Source: Alphaproteobacteria bacterium (GTDB lineage: Bacteria > Pseudomonadota > Alphaproteobacteria > UBA8366 > GCA-2717185). From it: a stretch of DNA of 14,192 nucleotides. The position numbers and the translations under genes were made by a program. Every line of letters starts with the position of its first letter. Positions within the stretch are counted from its first letter, which is position 1. The notes below the pieces were generated by a model, which was not told the DNA's origin, searched no databases, and was given only the letters and a program-made list of their open reading frames with translations. The stretch is taken from assembly GCA_016764135.1 (NCBI GenBank), contig JAESSL010000147.1:1-14192 (forward strand). Direction: 5' to 3'. Shown here in pieces: positions 6,130-13,381 of the stretch.

Positions 6130-8154
6130 ATGGTGGATAAAAAACCTTCGGCGCCGCGGTGCGCGGCTATCGTCGGCCCTTATCTCAGTGGCAAGACGAC
6201 GTTGATGGAAGGGCTGCTGCATGTGTGCGGCGCCATTCCCCGACAAGGTGCGGTGAAAGGCGGTAATACAGTCGGTGACGCGGCCCCGGAAGCGCGCGCC
6301 CGAAACATGAGTACGGAATTATCCGTTGGAAGCGCCGAATTCCTGGGCGAACAATGGACGTTTATCGACTGCCCCGGATCAATCGAATTTTGGCCGGAAG
6401 CCCGGTCCGCCTTGATGGTGGCGGATGTCGCCATCGTGGTTGTGGAGCCCGACCCCGACCGGGTCATTGTTAACGGGCCGTTGCTGCAATTTCTGAACAG
6501 TCATGACATTCCCTACGTCGTTTTCATCAACAAGATGGATACCGCCGCGACGCGCGTGCGCGATATTTTGAGCGCGCTTCAGGGGGTTTCCGCGCGGCCA
6601 TTGGTGTTGCGCCATGTTCCGATCCGCGCTGGCGAACATATCACCGGCTATGTCGATTTAGTGTCCGAGCGCGCCTATTCCTACAAGCCGGGGGAATCCT
6701 CGGCGTTGATCGAAATTCCCGACGAATTACAGGACCGGGAGGCCGAAGCGCGTACCGCGTTGCTCGAAGAACTGTCAAATTACGACGATCCGTTGCTGGA
6801 AATGTTGCTGGAAGATACGGAACCGCCCAAGGCGGAGATTTATGACTATCTGTCCAAAGACATGTCCGAAAATTTCATTGCGCCGGTGTTTATCGGTGCG
6901 GCTGAACAATCCAGCGGCGTGCTTCGTCTCATGAAAGCGTTGCGACATGAAACCCCTGATCCTGACATCGCCGGGGCGCGCCTGATCGGGGATGCCGCGG
7001 GGGCGTCTTTGGCGACTGTGTTCAAAAGCCTTCATATACCGCATTCGGGGAAATTATCGCTCGCGCGAATTTGGCGAGGCGAGGTCAAGGATGGCGAGGC
7101 TATTGGTGGAGAGCGCATCGGCGGCATGTATCGCTTGTTGGGTCGGGAACAGACGAAAGTGGCGGCGGCCGGAATGGGCGAAGTCGTCGCCCTCGGGAGG
7201 CTCGATACGGTGCATTCCGGGCAAAGCTTCAGTGATCATCAGGTTGTAGAGAGCAACTGGCCGGAACCGATGCGCCCGGTGTATTCGCTGGCGATGCATT
7301 CCGAAAACCGGAATGATGAGGTGAAATTGTCGACCGCGCTGGCGCGACTGGTCGAGGAAGATCCGTCGTTGAGCATCGAGCAATGCGACGATACACACCA
7401 GATGCTCCTGTGGGGACAGGGTGATATTCATTTGCAGGTCGCCATCGAGAAACTCCAATCTCGCTACAAGGTGCCCGTGTCGACCGCGAGACCTCAGGTC
7501 GCGTATAAGGAGACGATCCGAAAATCCATCAAACAACATGCGCGTCACAAAAAACAAAGCGGCGGCCATGGCGAATTTGGCGATGTGCAGGTTGAAATCA
7601 AACCACTGTCGCGGGGGAGCGGTTTTCACTTTGAAGATAAAATTCATGGTGGGGCGGTTCCCAAAAATTATATCCCGGCGGTCGAAACCGGCGTGAAAGA
7701 ATACATGATAGCGGGACCGCTCGGCTTTCCCGTGGTCGATTTGTCGGTGACGCTTTATGACGGTCAGCACCACCCGGTTGATAGCTCTGACATGGCGTTT
7801 CGGCGCGCGGGCGGTCAGGCGATGCGAGAGGGATTGCCACAATGCGGGTCTGTGTTACTGGAGCCGATCAGTAAGGTGACAATTTCGGCGCCGAACGAAT
7901 TTACCGCGCGCGCCCAAGGCGCGGTAACCAAACGGCGTGGTCAGATTCTGGGGTTTAACGCCAAGGAAAACTGGGCGTCCTGGGATGAGGTGGAGGCCTA
8001 TATTCCCCAATCCGAACTGCACGATTTGATCATTGATCTACGGTCGCTAACCTTGGGCATTGGCACGTTTGAATGGTCCCATGATCATTTGATGGAGCTG
8101 TCCGGTCGCGAAGCTGATTTGGTCGTGCAACAACACCGGGAATCTCATACATAG
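6130..8154 (+). CDS. Elongation factor G-like translational GTPase (EF-G paralog)
   Basis: A 674-residue protein with EF-G architecture: GTPase domain (about 1-260), a domain II beta-barrel (about 290-375), domains III, IV and V. The P-loop is GPYLSGKT (16-23) and the G4 motif NKMD is at 134-137. The G3 motif reads DCPGS (80-84) where EF-G and EF-Tu have D-x-P-G-H, so the His that activates the hydrolytic water is Ser84. Domain IV has SGGHGEFG (477-484), the counterpart of the EF-G 'SGG-GQYG' segment. It is about 20 residues shorter than standard EF-G. AGGAGGT lies 7 nt before the ATG, implying strong translation. It is monocistronic or leads into the hydratase 128 nt on. The family is probably a non-canonical EF-G found beside the normal fusA; its role (ribosome recycling, stress or rescue) is unknown. 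No rpsL, rpsG or tuf is nearby, so it is unlikely to be the housekeeping copy. Confidence 0.85.
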   Translation: MVDKKPSAPRCAAIVGPYLSGKTTLMEGLLHVCGAIPRQGAVKGGNTVGDAAPEARARNMSTELSVGSAEFLGEQWTFIDCPGSIEFWPEARSALMVADVAIVVVEPDPDRVIVNGPLLQFLNSHDIPYVVFINKMDTAATRVRDILSALQGVSARPLVLRHVPIRAGEHITGYVDLVSERAYSYKPGESSALIEIPDELQDREAEARTALLEELSNYDDPLLEMLLEDTEPPKAEIYDYLSKDMSENFIAPVFIGAAEQSSGVLRLMKALRHETPDPDIAGARLIGDAAGASLATVFKSLHIPHSGKLSLARIWRGEVKDGEAIGGERIGGMYRLLGREQTKVAAAGMGEVVALGRLDTVHSGQSFSDHQVVESNWPEPMRPVYSLAMHSENRNDEVKLSTALARLVEEDPSLSIEQCDDTHQMLLWGQGDIHLQVAIEKLQSRYKVPVSTARPQVAYKETIRKSIKQHARHKKQSGGHGEFGDVQVEIKPLSRGSGFHFEDKIHGGAVPKNYIPAVETGVKEYMIAGPLGFPVVDLSVTLYDGQHHPVDSSDMAFRRAGGQAMREGLPQCGSVLLEPISKVTISAPNEFTARAQGAVTKRRGQILGFNAKENWASWDEVEAYIPQSELHDLIIDLRSLTLGIGTFEWSHDHLMELSGREADLVVQQHRESHT

Positions 8155-8241
8155 AGGGAGATACGCGTTTGTGGAACAGGGGCTTGGCGGCTCCGGCGCC
8201 ACGAACTGTACAGGGCGACTCTGACGTCGCGATGCGCGCCG

Positions 8242-8271
8242 GCCGTATTTTGAGCAGCCGTATTTTGAGCA
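8242..8271 (+). repeat. Perfect 15-bp tandem duplication before the hydratase gene
   Basis: GCCGTATTTTGAGCA occurs at 8242-8256 and again at 8257-8271, immediately before the AAAGGA ribosome-binding site. It lengthens the leader by 15 nt and holds no start codon. Confidence 0.85.
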
Positions 8272-8282
8272 AAGGAAACACC

Positions 8283-9062
8283 ATGATTGATCCCGCGAGC
8301 GCTGCAGAAGCGCTGATTCAGGCTCGGACCAGCTACACTATTCTCGAAGACTTCCCCGGTGGAAAATATCCCGCTAATGTCGCGGAAGCCTACGCGGTTC
8401 TGGACCAGATTGAAGAGCAGTTTCAGCTGCCTGTCGGCGGTCGAAAGGCCGCCTTCACGGCGTCGGCGGGTCATAAGGCGATGGGGGTCGATAGCGCCGC
8501 CTGCGGGCCGCTTTTTTCACCTTATATTATACCCAGCCCGGCGAATTTGAATTTGCCCGCCGATTCCTGGCGAGGGCTGGAATGCGAGATCAGTTTTCGG
8601 ATGGCAGCCAATTTACCGGCGCGCGACGCCGCCTACACAATCGACGAGGTAGTCGCGGCGGTGGGCTCCATGCATCCCGCTCTTGAGGTTGTCGACAGCC
8701 GTCTCGCCAATGGCGCCAAACATGGCGGGCTTGCGATCATCGCTGACCACTGCGGCAACGCGGCTTTTGTTTATGGGGACGCTGTCGAAAACTGGCGCGA
8801 TCTGGATCTGGCGGCGCTGAAAGTGGATTTGAAGGTAAACGGCGAAACGGTCATCACGGGCTCTGGGGACGCCGTTATGGGCAACCCGCTGAATTCACTG
8901 ACTTGGGTTGCGAATTATCTGTCGGCTCGCGGCAAGAGCCTGAAAGTGGGCGAGTGGGTCACGACTGGCAGTATGATGGGCATTTATAAAGCGCCGGCGG
9001 GTAGCTCGGTCGTCGCTGATTTTGGCGCCTTGGGCGTTGTGGAACTCGAATTCGCCACTTGA
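8283..9062 (+). CDS. Fumarylacetoacetase-family hydratase, 2-keto-4-pentenoate hydratase type (MhpD/HpaH-like)
   Basis: A 259-residue protein of the FAH superfamily resembling 2-hydroxypenta-2,4-dienoate hydratase, which adds water to a dienol acid in meta-cleavage catabolism. Metal ligands match MhpD: E100 and E102 in LECEISFRM and E135 in MHPALEVVDSR. Other family blocks are KAAFTASAGHKAMGV (55-69), DHCGNAAFVYG, and NPLNSLTWVANYLSARG-LK-GEWVTTGSMMG near the C-terminus. I chose ATG 8283 because AAAGGA precedes it by 7 nt; an upstream TTG at 8169 would add 38 residues unlike the family. No ring-cleavage dioxygenase or aldolase partner is visible, so the substrate is open; related decarboxylases share the fold. 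The 3' end overlaps the convergent vWA gene by 79 nt. Confidence 0.85.
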   Translation: MIDPASAAEALIQARTSYTILEDFPGGKYPANVAEAYAVLDQIEEQFQLPVGGRKAAFTASAGHKAMGVDSAACGPLFSPYIIPSPANLNLPADSWRGLECEISFRMAANLPARDAAYTIDEVVAAVGSMHPALEVVDSRLANGAKHGGLAIIADHCGNAAFVYGDAVENWRDLDLAALKVDLKVNGETVITGSGDAVMGNPLNSLTWVANYLSARGKSLKVGEWVTTGSMMGIYKAPAGSSVVADFGALGVVELEFAT

Positions 9063-9844
9063 TGCGCCGGGTCGATCTTCGGTAATTGCACGGCGGGCGG
9101 GCTGCCGATTTCTCGAATAAGTTTGCGTCGCATCGCGGTGGCGAAATCCTCGAACCGCGCGGCGCGTTCAACGAAGCTGCGCGGCCCCGCCATAACCTGC
9201 TGGCGATAATAATGATCGAGTGAGGGTTCATCGTTCAGGATCGCCAAACCGTTTATGGTTATGCCCTCCCTGGCGGCCGCTTCGCGCGCGAAAGTCGGGA
9301 AGGTGCCCTGATTGGAAATACCGTCGCCCGATATGTCGATGACCTTGCGTAGGCCTTCGAAACCATTGTCCTCGAACAGCACCTGCGAAAAGATTATAGC
9401 CTCGCCAATGGCGGTTGCGCCCCAACGCATGAAGCGTGGCGTATTCTCGAACTCTTGAGCGACGTTTTCCGCATCGTCTTTGTTCGATACCAGTATCCAG
9501 TCCGTCGCTTGGTTATGCATTCCCGCGCCCGACCATTGAACAAGTGTGACGGCGATTCCATTGGGCGCGGCGCCCCTGATGGCCTGTAGAACCGTTGGAT
9601 GTCGGAACGCGTCCGCGATACCCTGCATTTGAAGGGCGAATTCTTCCGGCTCCACGCTGGACGAACAATCAACCGCGAGTATCAACTCCAGTGAAACTTC
9701 TAGCGCGCGCGCGGGCGCGCCGACGCCAACAAGCAAACACCATATGGCGGCGGCGGCCAGAAGGCGCGGTCGACTCTGGCGGCTCCGGCGGCGCGTGTCT
9801 TCGGGGTTGGTGGGACGCATGTTCAGCGAGCTCATGACGACCAT
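8984..9844 (-). CDS. Secreted vWA-domain protein, DUF1194 family
   Basis: A protein of about 286 residues with an Arg-rich N-terminus, a hydrophobic signal segment (LLAAAAIWCLLVGVGAPARA, about 28-47) and a likely cleavage after ARA, so it is exported. The mature part starts LEVSLELILAVDCSSSVEPEE, with the MIDAS motif D59-x-S61-x-S63 of von Willebrand A domains. VIDISGDGISNQG supplies the later MIDAS Asp, a pattern typical of DUF1194. A C-terminal tail rich in Ser/Thr/Pro follows. The molecular role is unknown; vWA domains bind partners through Mg2+. The start is uncertain: ATGs at 9844, 9835 and 9820 are all possible and none has a good ribosome-binding site. It is divergent from the DUF6134 gene and its last 79 nt are antisense to the hydratase gene. 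Confidence 0.8.
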   Translation of the reverse strand: MVVMSSLNMRPTNPEDTRRRSRQSRPRLLAAAAIWCLLVGVGAPARALEVSLELILAVDCSSSVEPEEFALQMQGIADAFRHPTVLQAIRGAAPNGIAVTLVQWSGAGMHNQATDWILVSNKDDAENVAQEFENTPRFMRWGATAIGEAIIFSQVLFEDNGFEGLRKVIDISGDGISNQGTFPTFAREAAAREGITINGLAILNDEPSLDHYYRQQVMAGPRSFVERAARFEDFATAMRRKLIREIGSPPAVQLPKIDPAHQVANSSSTTPKAPKSATTELPAGAL

Positions 9845-9988
9845 TGTAATACACACAGACCGATGTCGTCAGTAAGTCTTGGCGTCATTTACCGCTCGCA
9901 CGCGAAATTGTGAAAGGCTCGTTCCCGGGAATTCAGGCTGCGCCTTGGATTTTAAAGGGTGGAGGGCGTATGTTTCCCACTTGGGTTT

Positions 9989-9997
9989 TGGTATGAT
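9989..9997 (+). promoter_or_regulatory. Possible extended -10 promoter for the DUF6134 gene
   Basis: TG-G-TATGAT (9989-9997) fits an extended -10 element about 58 nt before the TTG start; no good -35 lies at the right distance. The divergent gap of about 200 nt (9845-10054) must hold promoters for both flanking genes, but none could be seen on the - strand. Confidence 0.3.
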
Positions 9998-10054
9998 CTC
10001 TACGGGCATGACTTGTAGAAAAGGCGAAGATCCTTTGATCGCAGGAGAACTTTC

Positions 10055-10738
10055 TTGAGAGCTATGGCGGTACGCGGCGCGATGATCGTTCTGCTGGCGT
10101 TGTCGGTGACGACGGCGTTTCAGATGAACTGGTTTTTCGTCACCGCGTCGGCTGCCAGAACCGAAGGGTCGGCGAATGAAGGTCGCGTCTTCGCTATTCA
10201 GCGCAATGGCGAGGATATCGGGCGCCATGAGGTGCGCTTTGAGCGAGTTGACGGTCGATTGAACGTTCGAATAAACGTCTCTGTGGATTACCGTATTCTC
10301 TTTATTCCGGTCTATCGGTTTCGCCATGAGGCGCATGAGATATGGGATGGCGGCGCCTTGAAAGCCTTGCAAGCGACAACGGATGATAACGGCGAAAGTT
10401 TCGATGTCGCGGTGAAGTCACAAGGTGAGGTCCTGACGTTGCACGTCAATGGCGAGGAAACCGATATCGAAACCAGCGTGGTGCCGAGCAGTCTTTGGCG
10501 TCAGGTCATGGCGCGCACCGGACAAATGATTGATCCCGCCGACGGTGAAGTCATGCAGGTCGAGGTTGAAGGTGGTGAATGGCGTGAAATTCTGGTGCGG
10601 GGAGAGACAATCCGCGCCCGTCACTATGTTATGACGGGCGGCTTGGAGCGGGAGCTTTGGTATGATTCCAAAGGTCTTTTGGTGAAGGTCCAATTCGCTG
10701 GCGAAGATGGGTCAGATCTGCAATTCCGATTGTTATAG
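10055..10738 (+). CDS. Exported DUF6134-family protein, TTG start
   Basis: A 227-residue protein with an N-terminal hydrophobic segment (about 9-33, ending TASA), most likely a signal peptide, so the product is periplasmic. The mature part is beta-rich and regular: VFAIQRNGEDIGRHEVRFERVDGRLNVRINVSVDYRILFIPVYRFRHEAHEIWDGG, then ALQATTDDNGESFDVAV, ending ELWYDSKGLLVKVQFAGEDGSDLQFRLL. This matches the pattern I associate with DUF6134; its function is not known. AGGAG at 10043-10047 is 7 nt before TTG 10055, but 16 nt before the first ATG (10064), so TTG is the better start. It stands alone, 77 nt before the FAD-dehydrogenase gene. No catalytic motif was recognised. Confidence 0.75.
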   Translation: MRAMAVRGAMIVLLALSVTTAFQMNWFFVTASAARTEGSANEGRVFAIQRNGEDIGRHEVRFERVDGRLNVRINVSVDYRILFIPVYRFRHEAHEIWDGGALKALQATTDDNGESFDVAVKSQGEVLTLHVNGEETDIETSVVPSSLWRQVMARTGQMIDPADGEVMQVEVEGGEWREILVRGETIRARHYVMTGGLERELWYDSKGLLVKVQFAGEDGSDLQFRLL

Positions 10739-10775
10739 GCTGCATAGGCGACGATCAACGCAATCGATCAAAATC

Positions 10776-10800
10776 AACGAAACGTATAAAACGAAACGTA
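10776..10800 (+). repeat. Two 11-bp direct repeats before the dehydrogenase gene
   Basis: AACGAAACGTA occurs at 10776-10786 and 10790-10800, a 14-bp period, ending 15 nt before the dehydrogenase start. The spacing is longer than one helix turn. It may be a regulator site or chance in an A-rich leader. Confidence 0.5.
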
Positions 10801-10815
10801 GAAAAGAGTTTAGTG

Positions 10816-12210
10816 ATGGCTAATCAGGCGATAAAACCGGTCTCCAACGCGGTTATTGAGGAGTTGCGCGGCGTAATTGGCGACAGGGTGTCGACCGCCG
10901 CCGCTGTGCGAGAGCATCACGGCAATGGCGAGGATTATTTTACGCCCATCCCGCCAGACGCGGTTTGCTTCGCCCATTCCACCGAAGAAGTCAGTGATTT
11001 GGTTAAAATCTGCGCGCGCCATGGCGTGCCGGTTATTCCCTTTGGTACTGGCACGTCGCTGGAAGGTCATGTTGTCGCGGTGTGTGGCGGCATCTGCATC
11101 GACGTCAGTGAAATGGACGTCATTCTTGAGGTCAACGCCGAGGATCTGGATTGCCGGGTTCAGGCGGGCGTCAAACGCAAACAACTCAATGAATCGTTAC
11201 GTGACACCGGGTTGTTTTTTCCCGTTGATCCGGGCGCAGATGCGTCGATTGGCGGGATGTCGGCGACGCGCGCCAGCGGCACCAACGCGGTGCGGTACGG
11301 CACCATGCGGGAGAACGTTCTTGGGCTGACTGTCGTCCTGGCGGATGGGCGGATTGTCAAAACCGGCGGGCGCGCGCGCAAATCTGCGGCGGGATATGAT
11401 TTGACCCGGTTATTTGTGGGGTCGGAAGGTACGCTCGGCGTGATTACTGTAGTGCAATTGCGGTTATTCGGCGTTCCGGAAGCCATGTCGGCGGCGGTGT
11501 GTCAGTACGAAACTCTGGAAGGCGCGGTTGATACGGTGATCCTGACCATTCAGTCCGGCGTGCCGGTCGCGCGGATAGAGTTGCTCGACGATATTCAGAT
11601 GGGCGCCTGTATTGATTATTCCAACCTGGAAGGGTACGAGAGAAAGCACACGCTGTTTTTTGAATTTCACGGGACTCCCGCATCGGTAAACGAGCAAGCC
11701 GAACTGGTGAAGTCGATATCCGATGACTTTGGCGGCGGGGCGTTTAATTGGACATCCAATACCGAAGATCGAAATAAATTATGGCAGGCGCGTCACGACG
11801 CCTATTACGCCGCGATGGCCATGGCGCCAGGCAAGCGAGGCATCGCTACGGACGCCTGCGTTCCTATTTCCAAACTGGCCGAGTGCATTCACGCAACCCG
11901 CATCGATATTGATGAAGTTGGGCTAATCGCGCCAATCGTTGGTCATGTCGGGGATGGAAATTTCCACCTTGTTCTGATTATCGATCCGGAAGACCCTGAT
12001 GACATGACGCGCGCCAAAGCGCTTATTGAGCGCTTGAACATGCGCGCCATCGCCATGGGCGGAACCTGTACCGGCGAACATGGCGTGGGTTTGGGAAAAA
12101 TAGACTTTCTGGTCGCGGAGCATGGCGAGGCGGTTAGCATCATGCGGTCGATCAAACAGGCTATCGACCCTGACAATATCATGAACCCGGGTAAAATGTT
12201 GCGCATGTAA
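10816..12210 (+). CDS. FAD-linked D-lactate/glycolate-type dehydrogenase (GlcD/LDHD family)
   Basis: A 464-residue flavoprotein with a PCMH-type FAD domain followed by an FAD-oxidase C-terminal domain, as in D-lactate dehydrogenase (cytochrome), GlcD and D-2-hydroxyglutarate dehydrogenase. FAD-binding segments are PFGTGTSLEGH (75-85), GADASIGGM (140-148) and GYDLTRLFVGSEGTLGVIT (193-211). Metal and substrate site blocks are HVGDGNFH (377-384) and GTCTGEHGVGLGK with H422. The C-terminus DPDNIMNPGKM is typical. It oxidises a D-2-hydroxy acid and passes electrons to a quinone or cytochrome; the sequence is closest in feel to D-lactate dehydrogenase, but the acid cannot be fixed. ATG 10816 was chosen over GTG 10813 because AAAAGAG lies about 8 nt before it. 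No glcE or glcF is adjacent, which favours a stand-alone LDHD-type enzyme. The AsmA gene follows after 46 nt. Confidence 0.9.
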   Translation: MANQAIKPVSNAVIEELRGVIGDRVSTAAAVREHHGNGEDYFTPIPPDAVCFAHSTEEVSDLVKICARHGVPVIPFGTGTSLEGHVVAVCGGICIDVSEMDVILEVNAEDLDCRVQAGVKRKQLNESLRDTGLFFPVDPGADASIGGMSATRASGTNAVRYGTMRENVLGLTVVLADGRIVKTGGRARKSAAGYDLTRLFVGSEGTLGVITVVQLRLFGVPEAMSAAVCQYETLEGAVDTVILTIQSGVPVARIELLDDIQMGACIDYSNLEGYERKHTLFFEFHGTPASVNEQAELVKSISDDFGGGAFNWTSNTEDRNKLWQARHDAYYAAMAMAPGKRGIATDACVPISKLAECIHATRIDIDEVGLIAPIVGHVGDGNFHLVLIIDPEDPDDMTRAKALIERLNMRAIAMGGTCTGEHGVGLGKIDFLVAEHGEAVSIMRSIKQAIDPDNIMNPGKMLRM

Positions 12211-12256
12211 TGGCGAGCGAGCGTTGTTGATGCAGCAAGTGGGGGAGTAGGCGTCG

Positions 12257-13381
12257 GTGAAGAAAATCCTTATCGGCCTTGGCGGGCTGTTCATGTTGCT
12301 GGTGGCGGCCGTTCTGATCGGACCCAGCCTGATCGACTGGAACGCTTATAAGGGGGAGATCGCCAACGCCGTTGAAACGGCGATAGGGCGTCGCCTGTCC
12401 ATCGACGGCGATCTGACGTTTGCGGTTTTGCCAACCCCGGCGTTAAGCGCCAGCGGCGTTCGGTTGGCCAATATCGAGGGCGCTGCGACGTCTGATTTGT
12501 TGACCATCAAGGATGTTCGAATCCGCGTTTCGATCAGCGGTTTGCTGCAGGGCCGCATCGCCGTGGAGCAGGTGGAACTCATTGAGCCTGTCATCGCGTT
12601 GGAAGTTTTGCCGGATGGTCGGGCGAGTTGGGATATTGCGATGTCGCCGACAGGCGGGGCTGCTGAGACGTCGTCCGAATCCAGTGCCTCGACTGAAGCT
12701 GGGGTCGCCATTTCACTCGCCAGCCTGACCATTACCGACGGTGTGCTGAGTTACCGTGATGGGGAGCGTTTGGAGCGCCTCAGCGGTTTGAATGCGGAAA
12801 TTTCGGCTAAATCGCTGAACGGCCCGTTCGTAATCTCGGCGTCCGTGCTGATTCATGACATGCCCATAAACGTAACTCTGCGCGGCGGCGTCGTGCGACC
12901 GGACCAACCGATTGGATTGACGGTTGGCGTTGAAGTGGAGGGCCTTGATGCACGGGCGTCGTTTCGGGGTAAAGCGATAAACCCAGGGCCTGAAGCGTCG
13001 CTCGTTGGAAAATTAAGCGTCGAAGGCGGTGATGCGGCGGCTGTGGCGAAACGTCTAGCGGGCGCCGTTATGCCACCAATACTGGCGCGACAGTTTTCTA
13101 TTAACGGTGACCTCAACGCCTCGGCTACCGCCATTGCGTTGAACGGCGTTGAAATCAATCTGGGGGTTGTGGCGGCGACAGGTGCGGTCAATGTTGTAAT
13201 GGGTGACGTACCTAATATCGGCGCCGCGCTGGCCATGACGAAATTTGATCTTGATGCATTTTATCGGCGCCCGAAGCGTCGCCAGAAACCACAACCTCGA
13301 CCGCTTCCCCCGCGAAAGCAGGGTCTAAAGACGTCTCCGATGCAGCGAATAGCCCTGCGTTTGAGTTGCCGAAACATCTGA
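12257..13381 (+). CDS. AsmA-family protein, N-terminal part of a frameshifted gene
   Basis: It begins with a GTG start (GGGGGAG about 10 nt upstream), a short positively charged end and one membrane segment (MKKILIGLGGLFMLLVAAVLIGPSLIDW). The family block DWNAYKGEIANAVETAIGRRLSIDGDLTFAVLPTPALSASGVRLAN follows, and then beta-rich repeats including VEQVELIEPVIALEVLPDGRASWDI. This is the AsmA/DUF748 pattern: an inner-membrane-anchored protein reaching into the periplasm, linked in other bacteria to outer-membrane lipid transport or biogenesis. About 335 residues are native. At the T-run 13259-13262 the frame slips, so the last 39 residues (Arg/Pro/Lys-rich from RRPKRRQKPQ) are aberrant and end at TGA 13379-13381. 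Adding one T would give DLDAFLSAPEASPETTTS and join the downstream fragment without a break. Confidence 0.8.
   Translation: MKKILIGLGGLFMLLVAAVLIGPSLIDWNAYKGEIANAVETAIGRRLSIDGDLTFAVLPTPALSASGVRLANIEGAATSDLLTIKDVRIRVSISGLLQGRIAVEQVELIEPVIALEVLPDGRASWDIAMSPTGGAAETSSESSASTEAGVAISLASLTITDGVLSYRDGERLERLSGLNAEISAKSLNGPFVISASVLIHDMPINVTLRGGVVRPDQPIGLTVGVEVEGLDARASFRGKAINPGPEASLVGKLSVEGGDAAAVAKRLAGAVMPPILARQFSINGDLNASATAIALNGVEINLGVVAATGAVNVVMGDVPNIGAALAMTKFDLDAFYRRPKRRQKPQPRPLPPRKQGLKTSPMQRIALRLSCRNI

Noticed and set aside
7054..7842. Long - strand reading frame of 262 codons opposite the EF-G-like gene
   Set aside because: It is antisense to conserved EF-G motifs, has no recognisable domain and no plausible ribosome-binding site.
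8169..8282. TTG start giving a 297-residue hydratase
   Set aside because: The extra 38 residues include the 15-bp tandem repeat and do not look like the family; ATG 8283 has its own ribosome-binding site.
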